Virus record (IMG/VR): IMGVR_UViG_3300023176_007840
Span: 1 to 53,000 of that record
Source of the DNA: a virus
Length of the DNA stretch: 53,000 nt
Reading direction: 5' to 3' (one strand)
Both the position numbers and the translations under genes were made by a program. The stretch's first letter is position 1, and the number at the start of each line of letters is the position of its first letter. The notes under the pieces are model-generated. The model was not told the DNA's origin. It saw only the letters and a list, made by a program, of their open reading frames with translations, and ran no database searches. Below are positions 15,531 through 23,091 of the stretch, piece by piece.

Positions 15531-16894
15531 TAAAATTAATAGTTTTTGATTTAGATGGTGTCCTTGTCGACGCCCGAGAAATACATTATGAAGCACTTAA
15601 TGCTGCTTTAAGAGAAATTGGTGAAGAGTACGTCATCAAAAGACAGGAACATCTATCTTTATATGATGGACTTTCAACAACAAAGAAGCTAAACATGCTT
15701 ACGGAAAATAAAGGCTTGCCTGTGAGCTTACATGAAAAAGTTTGGAAGCTGAAACAAGAAAAAACTTTGGACATTATTAATCAGTTCACACCAGATGAAA
15801 GAATCTGTGGTATTTTAAAAAGGCTTAAGTCTGAGGGCTATACGATTGCGTGCGCCACAAACTCCATTCGCACTACAGCAAAATTACAATTAATAAGAAA
15901 AGGTTTTTTTGAACACATTGATTTTCTTTATTCAAATCAAGATGTACAAAGACCAAAACCAAGTTCTGAAATATATATGCGCTGTATGTTAAAAGCCGGT
16001 GTTGATCCTCATGAAACAGTTATTGTAGAAGATTCTCACCATGGTAGAAAAGCAGCTATAAATAGCGGAGGGCATTTATGCGCTGTAAGAAATAACTCAG
16101 AAGTAACATACAAGAAGATTAAAGAAATAATTGATTCAAAAACAGCCTTAGAAGATATAAGACCGAAATGGCAAGGAGGAAAAATGAATGTATTAATTCC
16201 AATGGCTGGTGCAGGCTCCAGATTCCAGCAAGCCGGCTATACTTTTCCAAAACCTTTAATCGAAGTAAACGGAAAGCCGATGATTCAACTAGTTGTTGAA
16301 AATTTAAATATCGATGCTACTCATATATTTATTGTACAGAAAGAGCACTATGAAAAATATAATTTAAATTATTTATTAAATTTAGTTTCACCAGGTTGTA
16401 AAATTATTCAAGTTGATGGCATGACAGAAGGAGCTGCTTGTACAACTCTTCTAGCAAAAGAATTAATTAATAATGATGATCCACTAGTGTTTGCAAATTC
16501 AGATCAATTTTTAGATTGGGACAGTAATGAATTCATGTATTCTATGGAGGCAGAAGAAGTCGATGGCGGCATGTTAACTTTTACCGCAACACACCCAAAG
16601 TGGAGTTTTGCGAAGACAAATGAAGATGGTTTTGTTACAGAAGTTGCTGAAAAGAAGCCAATAAGCAACGTTGCCACTGCAGGGATTTATTATTGGAAGC
16701 ATGGCAAAGATTACGTCAAATATGCTGAACAGATGATTGAAAAAAATATTAGATTTAATAATGAGTTTTATGTCTGTCCAGTTTTTAACCAAGCGATTGA
16801 AGATGGAAAAAAAATCAAAACATTTCATTTTGATGGAATGTGGGGCATTGGAACACCAGAAGATTTAAAGACTTTCCTTGAGAACCATAAATGA
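15527..16894 (+). CDS. HAD phosphatase-sugar nucleotidyltransferase fusion
   Basis: A 455-residue two-domain protein. Residues 1-215 are a HAD hydrolase of the beta-phosphoglucomutase type: FDLDGVLVDA with nucleophile D8 and D10, the ATNS motif near 109, the Lys in RPKPSSE and the acidic EDSHHG. Residues 220-455 are a sugar-1-phosphate nucleotidyltransferase: MNVLIPMAGAGSRFQQAGY with the glycine-rich GAGSRF and FPKPL, then FANSDQFLDW for metal binding. The start is GTG in a GTGA overlap. An internal AAGGAGG at 16173-16179 and in-frame ATG at 16184 fall exactly at the domain border, so the second domain may also be made alone. Which sugar is activated is not known. Confidence 0.8.
   Translation: MIKLIVFDLDGVLVDAREIHYEALNAALREIGEEYVIKRQEHLSLYDGLSTTKKLNMLTENKGLPVSLHEKVWKLKQEKTLDIINQFTPDERICGILKRLKSEGYTIACATNSIRTTAKLQLIRKGFFEHIDFLYSNQDVQRPKPSSEIYMRCMLKAGVDPHETVIVEDSHHGRKAAINSGGHLCAVRNNSEVTYKKIKEIIDSKTALEDIRPKWQGGKMNVLIPMAGAGSRFQQAGYTFPKPLIEVNGKPMIQLVVENLNIDATHIFIVQKEHYEKYNLNYLLNLVSPGCKIIQVDGMTEGAACTTLLAKELINNDDPLVFANSDQFLDWDSNEFMYSMEAEEVDGGMLTFTATHPKWSFAKTNEDGFVTEVAEKKPISNVATAGIYYWKHGKDYVKYAEQMIEKNIRFNNEFYVCPVFNQAIEDGKKIKTFHFDGMWGIGTPEDLKTFLENHK
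16173..16186 (+). promoter_or_regulatory. Internal ribosome binding site and start within the fusion gene
   Basis: AAGGAGG (16173-16179) sits 4 bases before an in-frame ATG (16184-16186) that opens the nucleotidyltransferase domain (MNVLIPMAG). This is as good a start as many real ones here and suggests a second, shorter product. Confidence 0.5.
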
Positions 16895-17337
16895 TTTTTA
16901 TTTCACACAGAGGAAATCTAAATGGATCAAATCCAATATTAGAAAATAAGCCGGAATATGTTGACAAAGCATTATATAGAGGTTATGATGTTGAGATAGA
17001 TGTCTGGAAAAAGAATGGTGCTTGGTACTTAGGTCATGATGCTCCACAATATAGAATAAACCAGGATTTTTTTTTGAAAAATAAACTTTGGTGTCATGCC
17101 AAAAATCTTGAAGCCTTGGAGGGCTTGTTGATATTGGGGGTGCACTGTTTTTGGCATCAAGAAGATGATTACACAATTACTAGTCGTGGAGTAATCTGGG
17201 CTTATCCAGGAAAAGAGCTGAATAAAAACGCTATCTGTGTCTTACCAGAGTCTCTTGGGGTGACAAAAAGTGTTTCCGACTGTAGAGGCATATGTTCGGA
17301 CTATATAGAAAATTATAGAGAAAAAAATGAATTTTAA
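16891..17337 (+). CDS. GDPD/PLC-like phosphodiesterase-fold protein (148 aa)
   Basis: A 148-residue protein with a short glycerophosphodiester phosphodiesterase-like pattern: ISHRGN (4-9), YDVEIDVW with the E-x-D metal ligands (about 32-39), and YLGHDAP with the second His. True GDPDs are about 250 residues, so this is a truncated barrel. Proteins of this shape occur in phage and capsule gene clusters with unclear function. ATGA overlap with the fusion gene, 11-base overlap with the FkbM gene. Confidence 0.6.
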   Translation: MIFISHRGNLNGSNPILENKPEYVDKALYRGYDVEIDVWKKNGAWYLGHDAPQYRINQDFFLKNKLWCHAKNLEALEGLLILGVHCFWHQEDDYTITSRGVIWAYPGKELNKNAICVLPESLGVTKSVSDCRGICSDYIENYREKNEF

Positions 17338-18010
17338 TTTTAAATGTAACGTGCTAAACCAAGAAAAATATTATGGAAATTACGTTATACCGGATCAAAT
17401 TGATAGAAAGGTGTGCATTGACCTTGGGTGTAATGTGGGTTTTTTTGTAATGGATAATTTTAAAAATTTTGAAAATCTATATGCCATAGATGCAAGCTAT
17501 CAGAATTTTGTTACAACTTTAAGAAAAGTTTTGTATGAAAATCTTAAAAACAATACAGCGACCAATGTTGCTTGTTTTAATTTAGCTTGTTCAAAAAACA
17601 ATGGACAGATAATAAAAATTTACAAACACGATAATAATGGAAACTCAGTTAGCCCAATGACTATTACTGATATGTTCAAAAAACAATATCCACAATGGCA
17701 AGAAGAACAAGAAACATACCACAATGTTTTTACAATCTCACTGGAAGGGCTATATGAATTCTTTAATATTAAATATATTGATTATTTAAAAATAGATATA
17801 GAGGGTGCTGAATATGATTTTCTTTTAGAAAAAGATTTGTCCAAAATTGGATGTCTCGCTTTGGAGATTCATGGTACTTTAGGACAAAAAATGAAAAACA
17901 AAATAAAAAAACATATAGAAAAATATTTTGATATATTTCATATTGAATATGACCTCCCTGCACCTGGACATTCCGTAATTACATATCTAAATAAAAGTTT
18001 TAAATCATGA
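17327..18010 (+). CDS. FkbM-family methyltransferase
   Basis: A 227-residue SAM methyltransferase of the FkbM family. Seen: VCIDLGCNVGFFV (29-41, motif I), LYAIDASYQNF (motif II acidic residue), and YIDYLKIDIEGAEYDFL (about 146-162), the family's diagnostic DxLKIDIEGxE segment. FkbM enzymes O-methylate sugars or other hydroxyls. It sits between the GDPD-like and aldolase genes. The ribosome binding site is weak, so translation is probably coupled to the previous gene. Confidence 0.85.
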   Translation: MNFNFKCNVLNQEKYYGNYVIPDQIDRKVCIDLGCNVGFFVMDNFKNFENLYAIDASYQNFVTTLRKVLYENLKNNTATNVACFNLACSKNNGQIIKIYKHDNNGNSVSPMTITDMFKKQYPQWQEEQETYHNVFTISLEGLYEFFNIKYIDYLKIDIEGAEYDFLLEKDLSKIGCLALEIHGTLGQKMKNKIKKHIEKYFDIFHIEYDLPAPGHSVITYLNKSFKS

Positions 18011-18684
18011 TCTTATCTTGGCAACAAATACCATCACCCTTGATTTCTGAGATTCTATGTCATCAGTTTGATGGAGTTGTGCTTGATACAGAGCATGGTT
18101 GTTATAATAATGAAACTTTGTATTCTTGTATTCAAGTTATCAAATGTTCAGGAAAAAAATGTTTTGTTCGCTTGACTGAAGTATCAAAGACAATGATTCG
18201 CTATTGTCTAGATGCCGGGGTAGATGGTCTTATTTTTTCAACAATAGAGACAGAAGAGCAGTGTAGGCAAATTTTAGAATTTAGTTGTTATTCTCCTAGA
18301 GGAGGGCGTGGCTTAGGCTTGGTTAGGCAAAACTTATGGGGGGAGAAACCTTTGATTTCAAAAGATCCCATTTTGATACCTCAAATAGAAACAAAAAAAA
18401 GTGTTGAAAATTTAGAGCAAATAATAAAATTTAATTTTGACTATTATCTTATTGGACCATATGATTTATCACTTAGTTTAGAAGCACCAGGACAATTTAA
18501 TAATCCTAATTTTTTACTTTACATTGATAAAATTAATGCTATAATACCTGAAGATAAAAGAGCAGTTCACATACCAAAAGACGTTAATCAACAAATTAAA
18601 AAATATAAAAATTATGGATTAAAATGCTTAGGTATGGATACAGTTGCAATTATCGAATACAATAAAGGTATAATAAATGCTTAA
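18007..18684 (+). CDS. HpcH/HpaI-type aldolase
   Basis: A 225-residue protein like the class II 2-keto-3-deoxy acid aldolases (RhmA, GarL, HpaI). Seen: FDGVVLDTEHGCYNN (20-34), the FDxxxxDxEHG family motif; RLTEVSKTMIRYCLDAGVDGLIF (56-78); and SPRGGRGLG (97-105), a match to the conserved arginine loop; IPQIETK has the metal-binding Glu. Such enzymes cleave or form keto-deoxy sugar acids from pyruvate and an aldehyde. In a sugar island it may make or supply an unusual keto sugar. ATGA overlap upstream; 8-base overlap downstream. Confidence 0.8.
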   Translation: MILSWQQIPSPLISEILCHQFDGVVLDTEHGCYNNETLYSCIQVIKCSGKKCFVRLTEVSKTMIRYCLDAGVDGLIFSTIETEEQCRQILEFSCYSPRGGRGLGLVRQNLWGEKPLISKDPILIPQIETKKSVENLEQIIKFNFDYYLIGPYDLSLSLEAPGQFNNPNFLLYIDKINAIIPEDKRAVHIPKDVNQQIKKYKNYGLKCLGMDTVAIIEYNKGIINA

Positions 18685-19654
18685 TTTTGAAAACATTGGA
18701 GAAAAATTTGTACAAGTTATCCACACCAAAGAGTGGGATGCATTACAAGAAAAATTCAATAACTGCAATGATATCTATGTCTTAGGACATGGAGGCAATC
18801 TTGCGGTTGCTGATCACGCTGCGGTCGACATGACTAGGTTATCAAACGGTACCAAGAACGCAATGTGCCCTGGTTCTGGTGTTGTTGCAACATCCCTTAT
18901 CAACGATACGTCTTTTGAAGAATGGATGGTTCACTGGCTTTCTAGTAGAACTTCAACAAGAACTAAAACACAAATGAAGAAAAGTTTAGTACTTGGAATC
19001 TCTTCGTCCGGAAAGTCTATTGATATTTTAAAAGCATTGCAATGGGCTCAAGAACATGGGATGCAAATTGCTATGATATCTTCGAAAGATATTGACATTG
19101 AAATAAAAAATCTAACAAAAGTAATTCTTGGCGCTGAGTATTATCACACAGCTGAGGTGTTAACACTTCTTCTTACTTACCAGTTAACTCATGGGGCCGG
19201 CAGTGTTTGTCCCCCGATCGGGAAAAACACACCAGAAGAATTAGAAAAGCTTAATTGGCGTGGCGATAAAATTAGAGAGCATTCTTATCCAGATGAAAAA
19301 ATCAATGTAGGTATCGATTTTGACGGCGTTATTCACAAATGTTCAAAAGGATATTATGACGGAACAATTTATGATGACCCAGTTGATGGTGTCCATGAAG
19401 CTTTAGAAAAACTCTCATCGCAGTATACTATCATTGTGCACACCTGTAAAGCCAGAGCAGACCGAGGCTTGGTAAATGGAAAAACCGGCGTTGAATTAGT
19501 CTGGGAATGGCTGAAGAATCATGATTTAGCAAAATTTATCAATAAAGTAACTGCAGAAAAACCAAGAGCTGCATTTTATATTGATGATAAAGCAATTAAT
19601 TTTAAGAACTGGAATGAGTGTCTTGATACTCTTAGATCAAAAGAAAAAATTTAA
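18677..19654 (+). CDS. SIS-domain isomerase fused to a HAD-like domain
   Basis: A 325-residue fusion. Residues 1-190 are an SIS domain of the GmhA (sedoheptulose-7-phosphate isomerase) type: YVLGHGGNLAVADH (34-47) and LGISSSGKS (106-114), like GNGGSAADAxH and GISTSGxS. Residues 208-325 are a short HAD-like domain: VGIDFDGVIH with D214 and D216, VHTCKAR, and FYIDDKAI with D303 and D304. In bacteria the isomerase GmhA and the phosphatase GmhB of the heptose pathway are separate; here they may be joined. An HldE-C-like gene follows closely. The specific sugar is inference. Confidence 0.75.
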   Translation: MLNFENIGEKFVQVIHTKEWDALQEKFNNCNDIYVLGHGGNLAVADHAAVDMTRLSNGTKNAMCPGSGVVATSLINDTSFEEWMVHWLSSRTSTRTKTQMKKSLVLGISSSGKSIDILKALQWAQEHGMQIAMISSKDIDIEIKNLTKVILGAEYYHTAEVLTLLLTYQLTHGAGSVCPPIGKNTPEELEKLNWRGDKIREHSYPDEKINVGIDFDGVIHKCSKGYYDGTIYDDPVDGVHEALEKLSSQYTIIVHTCKARADRGLVNGKTGVELVWEWLKNHDLAKFINKVTAEKPRAAFYIDDKAINFKNWNECLDTLRSKEKI

Positions 19655-19668
19655 AAAGGAGAAAACTA

Positions 19669-19872
19669 ATGCAATTATCAAATCAAGCAGCCGGAGCCCT
19701 GTTATTGGCTCTACAGAAGTGCCTTTGGGAGCAAACAGACATTATGCCACTTCTTCAAGAAATGGTTTTTGAAATGTCCGATGATGGACTTGTGGTAACC
19801 AATCCACCTGTTGTATCCGGAGACCTTTCAGAGCTAGAAGAAGAAGCCGAGGCTGAGCGTGAAAGAGAGTAA
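19669..19872 (+). CDS. Small acidic protein (67 aa)
   Basis: A 67-residue protein with a helical N-terminus (SNQAAGALLLALQKCLWEQ) and a Glu-rich C-terminus. The start has a strong AAAAAGGAG ribosome binding site with 7-base spacing, so the gene is real. No function known to me. It overlaps the nucleotidyltransferase gene by 14 bases and is therefore likely co-translated with it. Confidence 0.7.
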   Translation: MQLSNQAAGALLLALQKCLWEQTDIMPLLQEMVFEMSDDGLVVTNPPVVSGDLSELEEEAEAERERE

Positions 19873-20269
19873 AACAGTTGTGGCCAGTGGTTATTTTGAT
19901 CCAATTCACGTTGGCCACATTGAGTATTTAGAGATGGCCGCCAAGCTTGGAGACAAGTTGGTTGTTATTGTTAATAATGATAACCAGGCGGCGCTTAAAA
20001 AGGGCGCCCCGTTTATGACAGAGGAAGATAGACTAAAGATCGTCTCCTCTCTCAAATGCGTTGACGAGGTATTCCTTTCTATCGATGAGGATTCTACTGT
20101 ATGTAGGTCTTTGCAAGCCGTGAGTCCTAACATCTTTGCCAAGGGTGGAGATCGCTTCATCGATGAGATTCCAGAAGCTACAACTTGTAAAGAGATTGGA
20201 GCAGAAATAGTTGATGGGCTTGGAATGAAGATTCGCTCATCTTCTGATTACTACAACAAAGAAGAATAA
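19859..20269 (+). CDS. Cytidylyltransferase-fold nucleotidyltransferase (HldE C-domain-like)
   Basis: A 136-residue nucleotidyltransferase. Seen: GYFDPIHVGHIEYL with H17 and H20 of the HxGH signature; TEEDRLKIVSSLKCVDEV (about 54-71), as in HldE/TagD enzymes; FAKGGDR; and a C-terminal KIRSSSDYY like the ISTS motif. HldE-C transfers AMP to heptose-1-phosphate, TagD transfers CMP to glycerol-3-phosphate; the KGGDR and length favour the former. With the SIS-HAD gene it suggests NDP-heptose synthesis. The start is GTG at 19859. Confidence 0.8.
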   Translation: MKESKTVVASGYFDPIHVGHIEYLEMAAKLGDKLVVIVNNDNQAALKKGAPFMTEEDRLKIVSSLKCVDEVFLSIDEDSTVCRSLQAVSPNIFAKGGDRFIDEIPEATTCKEIGAEIVDGLGMKIRSSSDYYNKEE

Positions 20270-20535
20270 TGCCCATTTACACTTACGAATGCAAAAAATG
20301 TGGGTCAACTTTAAAGGCAATGGTTGGGGCGGATGACAACCCAACCACTTGCTCAGAAATTACCACTTGCGACAAAGATGGCGAAATAACAAAGTATTTA
20401 TCTAAAGTTAACATTCGTCGGGCAGTTGAAGAAAGCGCCAAGAAAACCGGCGAACTAACAAAAGAATTTATTGAAGAAAACAGAAATATTCTTCAAAAAG
20501 AAAAAGATAATTTAGCAAACAGGATGTTGGACTGA
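20269..20535 (+). CDS. FmdB-like zinc-ribbon protein
   Basis: An 88-residue protein beginning MPIYTYECKKCG, the typical FmdB-type start (YxYxCxxCG), with C8 and C11 and a second Cys pair (C28 and C34) at wider spacing. The C-terminal half is charged and helical. Its role is unknown; a DNA/RNA-binding or zinc-structural role is possible. TAATG overlap with the previous gene; one base overlap with the next. Confidence 0.7.
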   Translation: MPIYTYECKKCGSTLKAMVGADDNPTTCSEITTCDKDGEITKYLSKVNIRRAVEESAKKTGELTKEFIEENRNILQKEKDNLANRMLD

Positions 20536-20921
20536 TGATTTATGGCATTATAACAGTTTCTGTACTACTTAATGTAATTTTAACTTGGTATAGCCGCCGC
20601 CTTGTAACAGACCTTTCAGACCTTTCACTAGAAGTCGAGGAAGTGATTACAGACCTTAAACTTTATCATCGCCACGTTGAACAAGTATACCAGCTTGAAA
20701 CCTTTTATGGAGATGAAACCTTACGTGCCTTGCTAGAGCACTCAAAGGACGTCTCAGAGAGAGTTGGAGACTTTACAACCCTGTTTAGCAAGTTAGAGGA
20801 AGACGAGCTTATAGGTACCCTAGAGGAGCAAATAGATGACAGAGAAGGAGAGGAGGAAGAGCAAGTATCCAAAGAAAAAAAACATGTATTTTACGCAGGT
20901 ACACGAAGACGCAATTCTTGA
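20535..20921 (+). CDS. Small membrane-anchored coiled-coil protein
   Basis: A 128-residue protein with one N-terminal hydrophobic segment (IYGIITVSVLLNVILTW, 2-18), then RR and a helical, acidic region (25-110) likely to form a coiled coil, ending in a basic tail. It would be anchored in the inner membrane with the rest in the cytosol. Unrecognised. Its last 86 bases overlap the sigma factor gene in another frame. Confidence 0.65.
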   Translation: MIYGIITVSVLLNVILTWYSRRLVTDLSDLSLEVEEVITDLKLYHRHVEQVYQLETFYGDETLRALLEHSKDVSERVGDFTTLFSKLEEDELIGTLEEQIDDREGEEEEQVSKEKKHVFYAGTRRRNS

Positions 20922-21540
20922 GTACTGTAAATCAAAATCAAAAGCTAGAAGAGAAGAGTTATACGTAACACTAATCCAACCTGCTTTTGACGAGCTGGTT
21001 GATAAGATTGTTTATACGTACAAGTTTAATTCACTTCCAAATTGCGACATTCTAAAAAAAGATTGTAAAGTTTTTTTGGTAACAATCTTAGAAAAGTTTG
21101 ATGTTGAAAAAGGCCATAAAGCTTTTACTTATTTTTCAGTGATCACAAAAAATTGGTTTATTGCCGAGACCAAAAAAAGAAAAAAGAAACTTGAAAAAGA
21201 AGTTGCCTTAGATCTTCCGGATACAGTTCTAGATGAAAGGCTTATTGTGCGAAATACTTATTTTCAAGAACGCACAAAAGCAGAGTTTATTGAAGTACTC
21301 CACGAAGAAATAGAGTGGTGGAAAGAAGAAACAACCAGTTCTCAAGATAGAAAAATCTTAGAAGCAGTTGAAGTTTTATTTGAGTCAGTAGAACAAATTG
21401 AAATTTTCAACAAAAAAGCTGTATATGTTTATCTGCGGGAAATTACCGGCTTTAGCACAAAACAAATAACTTCTTCTCTAACAAAAGTAAGAAAAAAGTA
21501 TCGGAACTTAAGAGCCGAGTGGGACAGCGGAGAAATTTAA
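20836..21540 (+). CDS. Late-transcription sigma factor, T4 gp55-like
   Basis: A 234-residue protein resembling T4 gp55-type sigma factors. Seen: a basic N-terminus then NMYFTQVHEDAILEYC; IQPAFDELVDKIVYTYKF (47-64), the helix typical of this family; FDVEKGHKAFTYFSVITKNWFI (89-110), like the sigma region 2 stretch FxxxKGxxAxxYFxxITxN; and a C-terminal helix-turn-helix-like region (205-228). It would direct host RNA polymerase to phage late promoters, fitting its place just before the virion genes. A second ATG at 20884 is possible; 20836 is preferred because the basic leader resembles related proteins. Confidence 0.8.
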   Translation: MTEKERRKSKYPKKKNMYFTQVHEDAILEYCKSKSKARREELYVTLIQPAFDELVDKIVYTYKFNSLPNCDILKKDCKVFLVTILEKFDVEKGHKAFTYFSVITKNWFIAETKKRKKKLEKEVALDLPDTVLDERLIVRNTYFQERTKAEFIEVLHEEIEWWKEETTSSQDRKILEAVEVLFESVEQIEIFNKKAVYVYLREITGFSTKQITSSLTKVRKKYRNLRAEWDSGEI

Positions 21541-21546
21541 GGCGGA

Positions 21547-21556
21547 ACTATTTATC
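21547..21556 (+). promoter_or_regulatory. AACTATTTAT element before the first virion gene
   Basis: ACTATTTATC at 21547-21556, in the 33-base gap after the sigma gene, starts its core 26 bases before the ATG at 21574. The 10-mer AACTATTTAT recurs before 33470 and 49669. The complementary strand reads GATAAATAG, close to the T4 late TATAAATA box but pointing the wrong way. Candidate phage promoter element. Confidence 0.4.
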
Positions 21557-21573
21557 TTAGAGGTAGTTTTTGC

Positions 21574-23091
21574 ATGGCAAATCGCACAATAAGACCGATA
21601 CTATACGAAAGGTTTGGAACATATAACAACTTAAGATCAAATCCATACTCAGACTCTGAAAAAATCTTAGATGTGAGAAGCGGAGTATTGGATCCGTATA
21701 CTCAAATAGTTCAGAGTGCTTTGCAAAACTCTTATACTGTTGACTCCTTATCTGTGCATGGAAACACATTCAGAGCTAGGGTGTTGGGAGTTATAAAAGG
21801 AAGGCCAGCTAGGCACCTTTATCCGGAGTTATACGCCAATTCAAGAGTAACCCCAGATCAGATTCCTGAATATTTTATATTTTCTTTAAGGGATGAAACA
21901 GACCAATTTGCGCCAGACCCTTTAAGATATGCAGGATCAGTGCAAAGCTACGTGAACATGATTGGTTTGCAAGGTAGAGCAATATCAGAAAAGCCCGCTA
22001 ATGAAACAATAGATGCTTTTGGTCGTGGTGACATTGTTGAGGTATATAAACCAGAACAAAACTCATGGAACGGCGCTGTAGTTAGAAAAGTTGTTGTAAG
22101 AAATAACTTTGAAAATTTTCTTATTGGATCCAACGACATCGCTGCAGAGCTTTTTGGTGGCTCTGCAGGTCAACCGTTCAACAATGGCAGTGGCCAGCCC
22201 AATACAGACTCTTTCACCCCCAGGGTCGCTACCGCTGCGGACGTAGAAGCGCCCAACCGTCTAGGCACGCAAGCAGATTGGGAAGTGTTTAGCCCTGGAG
22301 TTGTCTACCCACCCGGATCCCAACAATTAGTGGATTTGTTCACCGAAGCGGCCATACAGGAAGGCTTGTCCACGGCTTGGGCTCGTCTTCCTGGACTAAC
22401 AGGGGCCAGCAGGGATATCACCGGCGGTGGCTTAGTTTCACGTGAATCTGCTGGCGTCGTTGGCCGATTAAACTATGAATTTGAGAATGTAAATGATCCA
22501 AAATTTAACTTTCCTGAAGCATGGAATGACGGCAAGAACCCTGCCAATATAGAATACGCCATCCGACAGTGGATCCAGAGTGTACCGCCAGCAAGCTATA
22601 TAGATGGCGATGAGACTCAGGGTGTACTCCCACCACAGGGAGTTAATTCGACAGCTATAGGATTAGGACAACTGCTTTCTAGCACTGGCTATAATCGCAT
22701 GCCGAATAACTATGGCGGCTATGGCATACCAATAGCAGAAGCTCGTGGTATGTTAAGATATATCTATGACCGCTATGGACACCCTAATTCTGCCTACTCG
22801 TTTCACAATTTCCCCCCTCGCTACGGCGAACGTGTATATTATATTGGAAACCCTGGTTTTTCCCATACCCACCCCGACAACAAGATCGTTGTGCGGGATG
22901 ACGACGGCAATTGGGTGATCCAAGATACTGGCGAAGTAGTCCCTGGCTACGACTTTATTCTCGACCAAGCCGATCCGCCCAACCGGGTCCGGACCGCCGA
23001 CTTTTTCAGAGGCGCCCGTCTAGGCCAGATAACGTCAGCAGGGTACGACGAATACGGTCGGCCGGAAGTTAAAGCGCACGAAGGATACTAA
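21574..23091 (+). CDS. Baseplate/tail protein with transglycosylase-like module
   Basis: A 505-residue virion protein. Residues 1-195 look like a gp5-type OB-fold start (TFRARVLGVIKGRPA near 65-79). Residues about 250-412 look like a lytic transglycosylase: SRESAG with candidate catalytic E291, STAIGLGQLLSSTGY (359-373), and MLRYIYDRYGHPNSAYSFH (393-411), close to SLT patterns (AxGLGQ, YIxxRYGxPxxA). It would cut peptidoglycan during injection. The DNA from about 22150 on is clearly GC-richer than before, so the C-terminal part may be acquired. A 9-bp hairpin (22142-22168) marks the border. Confidence 0.65.
   Translation: MANRTIRPILYERFGTYNNLRSNPYSDSEKILDVRSGVLDPYTQIVQSALQNSYTVDSLSVHGNTFRARVLGVIKGRPARHLYPELYANSRVTPDQIPEYFIFSLRDETDQFAPDPLRYAGSVQSYVNMIGLQGRAISEKPANETIDAFGRGDIVEVYKPEQNSWNGAVVRKVVVRNNFENFLIGSNDIAAELFGGSAGQPFNNGSGQPNTDSFTPRVATAADVEAPNRLGTQADWEVFSPGVVYPPGSQQLVDLFTEAAIQEGLSTAWARLPGLTGASRDITGGGLVSRESAGVVGRLNYEFENVNDPKFNFPEAWNDGKNPANIEYAIRQWIQSVPPASYIDGDETQGVLPPQGVNSTAIGLGQLLSSTGYNRMPNNYGGYGIPIAEARGMLRYIYDRYGHPNSAYSFHNFPPRYGERVYYIGNPGFSHTHPDNKIVVRDDDGNWVIQDTGEVVPGYDFILDQADPPNRVRTADFFRGARLGQITSAGYDEYGRPEVKAHEGY
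22142..22168 (+). other. 9-bp hairpin at a composition border
   Basis: CTGCAGAGC (22142-22150) pairs perfectly with GCTCTGCAG (22160-22168), with a 9-base loop. It lies where the gene changes from AT-rich to GC-richer sequence. It may be chance, or a trace of the junction. Confidence 0.35.
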
